DNA of 6,770 bases, taken from contig JACRDJ010000138.1 in NCBI GenBank assembly GCA_016218635.1, positions 1 through 6,770 on the forward strand, written 5' to 3'. The notes beneath the pieces were generated by a model. It was not told the origin of the DNA, did not search any database, and was given only the letters and a program-made list of their open reading frames with translations. Shown here piece after piece: positions 5,603 through 6,770 of this stretch. Position 1 is the stretch's first letter. Every line of letters starts with the position of its first letter. The translations under genes were made by a program, and so were the position numbers. Origin of the DNA: Candidatus Iainarchaeum sp. (GTDB taxonomy: Archaea > Iainarchaeota > Iainarchaeia > Iainarchaeales > JAFGBZ01).

Positions 5603-6015
5603 GGTTTTTCCCGCGGGGTGGTCTGAATCAGGTATAGGTCGTAATTTTGCTCAGCCTGCAGGCTCCCTTTCCAGATAGTGGTGCCTGATTTTTCATAGGG
5701 GGTGATGGTGAGCCGGCCGAAGGGTTTGGTGAAGTCCCTGCTGGCGCCTGTGAACAGTTCGCTGGTCCAGGTTTCGGCGCTGAATTGGGCGTTTGCAAGT
5801 TTGATTTTGGTGGCGCCCAAAAACAACAATCCCACATTTTCCCCGTTTTCTTTTTGGGCCAAAATCATGCGGACGAATGTGAACCCCCCGTCTTCATTGG
5901 AGGGGATCCCGATTCCTTGTCCGGTCAGGTGCACTTTTTGGATGGATGCGCTGAACCCGAATGGAAGCAGGAGCAGCAGTAAGAAGAAAACCCACCCGAT
6001 TCGGCTGGTGTGCAT
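5599..6015 (-). CDS. Secreted or membrane-anchored protein of unknown function
   Basis: A 138-residue protein with an N-terminal export signal: R5, a strongly hydrophobic core (WVFFLLLLLLPFGF, 8-21) and a likely cleavage after FSA (A23). The mature part of about 115 residues has no cysteine and no further membrane segment. It alternates hydrophobic and polar residues (GFTFVRMILAQ, NVGLLFLGATKIKLANAQF, YDLYLIQT), which suggests a small beta-rich domain. I recognise no family. ATG at 6015 is chosen because the signal peptide begins there; upstream is only AAGAAG, a poor ribosome site, and that segment forms one arm of a 13-bp inverted repeat. The gene lies 32 bp after radA and overlaps the lipoprotein gene by ATGA, so the two small genes form an export pair and may be transcribed with radA. 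Confidence 0.72.
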   Translation of the reverse strand: MHTSRIGWVFFLLLLLLPFGFSASIQKVHLTGQGIGIPSNEDGGFTFVRMILAQKENGENVGLLFLGATKIKLANAQFSAETWTSELFTGASRDFTKPFGRLTITPYEKSGTTIWKGSLQAEQNYDLYLIQTTPREKP

Positions 6016-6029
6016 GTTCTTCTTACTGC
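5976..6029 (-). promoter_or_regulatory. Perfect 13-bp inverted repeat enclosing the secreted-protein start codon
   Basis: GCAGTAAGAAGAA at 5976-5988 is the exact reverse complement of 6017-6029, with a 28-base spacer. In the minus-strand mRNA the 5' arm is the purine-rich segment just ahead of the ATG at 6015, and the 3' arm encodes V-F-F-L-L of the signal peptide. The start codon would sit at the base of the loop and the only Shine-Dalgarno-like bases (AAGAAG) would be paired. The spacer can add a short CACC/GGTG stem (5993-5996 with 6007-6010). The repeat is seen directly; a role in translation control is inference. Confidence 0.5.
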
Positions 6030-6047
6030 GCGATACTTTTTTTAATC

Positions 6048-6770
6048 TTACTCCGTGTCTTCGATTCCGTTTTCGGTGACCTGGTAGATGGCTTCCCCGT
6101 CCGGCAGCGAAGGCGAATCCACGAGCTTGGCAACCCGCGTGTTTTCCTTGCTTTTGCGCAGGTAGAGCCGGGTCTTGCTGGCATGGGCCACCACGTTTCC
6201 GCCCACCGGGGCCGTGGGGTCCCCAAAGAGCATGTCCGGCCGTTCCATCACCTGGTTGGTGACCAGCACGGCCACATTATAGCTTTCCGCCAGGCGCTGC
6301 AGCACCCGCATGTGCTTGTTGAGCCGTTGCTGGCGGTCGGCCAGCATGCCGCGGCCGATGAATTCGGAGCGGAACTGGGCGGTAAGGGAATCCACAATCA
6401 CCAGCTTGATGTTGTGTTCGCGCACCATTTCCGATGCTTTTTCCGCCAAGAGCATCTGGTGGTCGGCATTGTAGGCACGGGCCACGAAAATGTTTTTGAG
6501 TACTTTTTCGGTGTCGAGCCCCATGTGATTGGCGATGGCAATTACTCGCTCCGGGCGAAAACTGTTTTCGGAATCAATGTAGAGACAGTTTCCGGAAAGT
6601 CCTCCACTTTCAGGGGGCGTCTGCACGGTGACAGCGGTCTGAAAACACCATTGGGTGTTATGCAGCAGCATGGGTTTGGTTCCTCCGACAAAGCTGTGAA
6701 TGCCGGGAACCACCAGGTCATACACCCAGTCATTGTATTCCTTTTCCCGTATGGAGGTTATTTTTTCCCA
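6048..6770 (-). CDS. radA: DNA repair recombinase RadA, C-terminal part, interrupted by an intein
   Basis: Archaeal RecA/Rad51-family recombinase; forms ATP-dependent filaments on single-stranded DNA and performs strand exchange. The 202 RadA residues in the window (6048-6656) start with TQWCFQTAV, the end of the Walker A motif, whose GEFGSGK part must lie off the right edge. They continue with IDSENSFRPERV (27-38, catalytic glutamate E30), Walker B LVIVDS (85-90), loop L1 around FIGRGMLADRQQ (99-110), and the VTNQV (132-136) to GDPTAPVGGNV (145-155) region containing loop L2. They end with the typical LRKSK and LVDSPSLPDGEAIYQVTENGIED. Upstream in frame, 38 residues are intein C-terminus (see separate entry). 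A GTG at 6725 could be mistaken for a start but lies inside the intein. The 5' end is outside the window. The gene is followed after 32 bp by the secreted-protein gene. Confidence 0.95.
   Translation of the reverse strand, partial: WEKITSIREKEYNDWVYDLVVPGIHSFVGGTKPMLLHNTQWCFQTAVTVQTPPESGGLSGNCLYIDSENSFRPERVIAIANHMGLDTEKVLKNIFVARAYNADHQMLLAEKASEMVREHNIKLVIVDSLTAQFRSEFIGRGMLADRQQRLNKHMRVLQRLAESYNVAVLVTNQVMERPDMLFGDPTAPVGGNVVAHASKTRLYLRKSKENTRVAKLVDSPSLPDGEAIYQVTENGIEDTE
6657..6770 (-). mobile_element. RadA intein, C-terminal splicing region (N-terminal part off the edge)
   Basis: The 38 codons ahead of the RadA C-extein do not match RadA. They carry the intein C-terminal block: VYDLVVPGIHSFVGG, a short linker, and the terminal HN, followed by Thr as the +1 nucleophile. 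The segment is in frame with RadA without stops. The junction lies between the lysine and threonine codons of the RadA P-loop (inferred from the downstream TQ), the site used by other archaeal RadA inteins such as that of Pyrococcus horikoshii. Whether it carries a homing endonuclease or is a mini-intein cannot be seen. The penultimate His, terminal Asn and +1 Thr are all intact, so the C-terminal half looks competent for splicing. Confidence 0.93.

Noticed and set aside
6048..6725. Reading the right-hand gene as a complete 225-residue protein starting at GTG 6725
   Set aside because: The frame stays open to the window edge, and the first residues are the intein C-terminal block, so the start is artificial.
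1..6770. CRISPR arrays, tRNA or rRNA genes, transposases, defence or toxin-antitoxin genes
   Set aside because: Nearly every base is covered by the listed genes, and no repeats, cloverleaf sequences or such protein motifs were seen.

Overview
The window looks like a piece of an archaeal chromosome. Three things point that way. The partial triosephosphate isomerase is of the short archaeal type (EPPELIG loop). The recombinase at the right edge is archaeal RadA rather than bacterial RecA. The RadA gene is also interrupted by an intein, which is common in archaeal RadA. Some genes have clear Shine-Dalgarno sites (pdxS, kbl), and both TTG and GTG starts are used. I cannot name the lineage from sequence alone; a DPANN or other uncultivated archaeon with moderate GC would fit. 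The kbl gene reads like bacterial (Firmicutes-type) homologues.

Layout, left to right. The 3' part of tpiA (+) is followed by an 85-bp gap, then pdxS and pdxT (+), which overlap by one base. The end of pdxT overlaps by 20 bp, tail to tail, with a tRNA-dihydrouridine synthase gene (-). That gene sits 41 bp downstream of kbl (-). A divergent intergenic region of about 140 bp separates kbl from a zinc-type MDR dehydrogenase (+), probably threonine dehydrogenase. The dehydrogenase stop codon directly abuts the stop of a tiny lipoprotein gene (-). The lipoprotein gene shares an ATGA overlap with a secreted-protein gene (-), which follows radA (-) by 32 bp. radA runs off the right edge.

How the genes could work together. 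PdxS and PdxT make pyridoxal 5'-phosphate (PLP) from glyceraldehyde 3-phosphate, ribose 5-phosphate and glutamine. Triosephosphate isomerase supplies the triose. Kbl uses PLP and, with the divergent dehydrogenase, would convert threonine to glycine and acetyl-CoA. The dihydrouridine synthase looks unrelated (tRNA modification). The radA side is DNA repair plus two small exported proteins of unknown function.

The most notable items are the intein inside the RadA Walker A motif, a perfect 13-bp inverted repeat that would place the start codon of the secreted protein in a hairpin loop, a dehydrogenase without structural-zinc cysteines, and arginine substitutions in both PLP-synthase subunits. 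I saw no clearly novel multi-gene system, CRISPR array, tRNA, rRNA or transposase.
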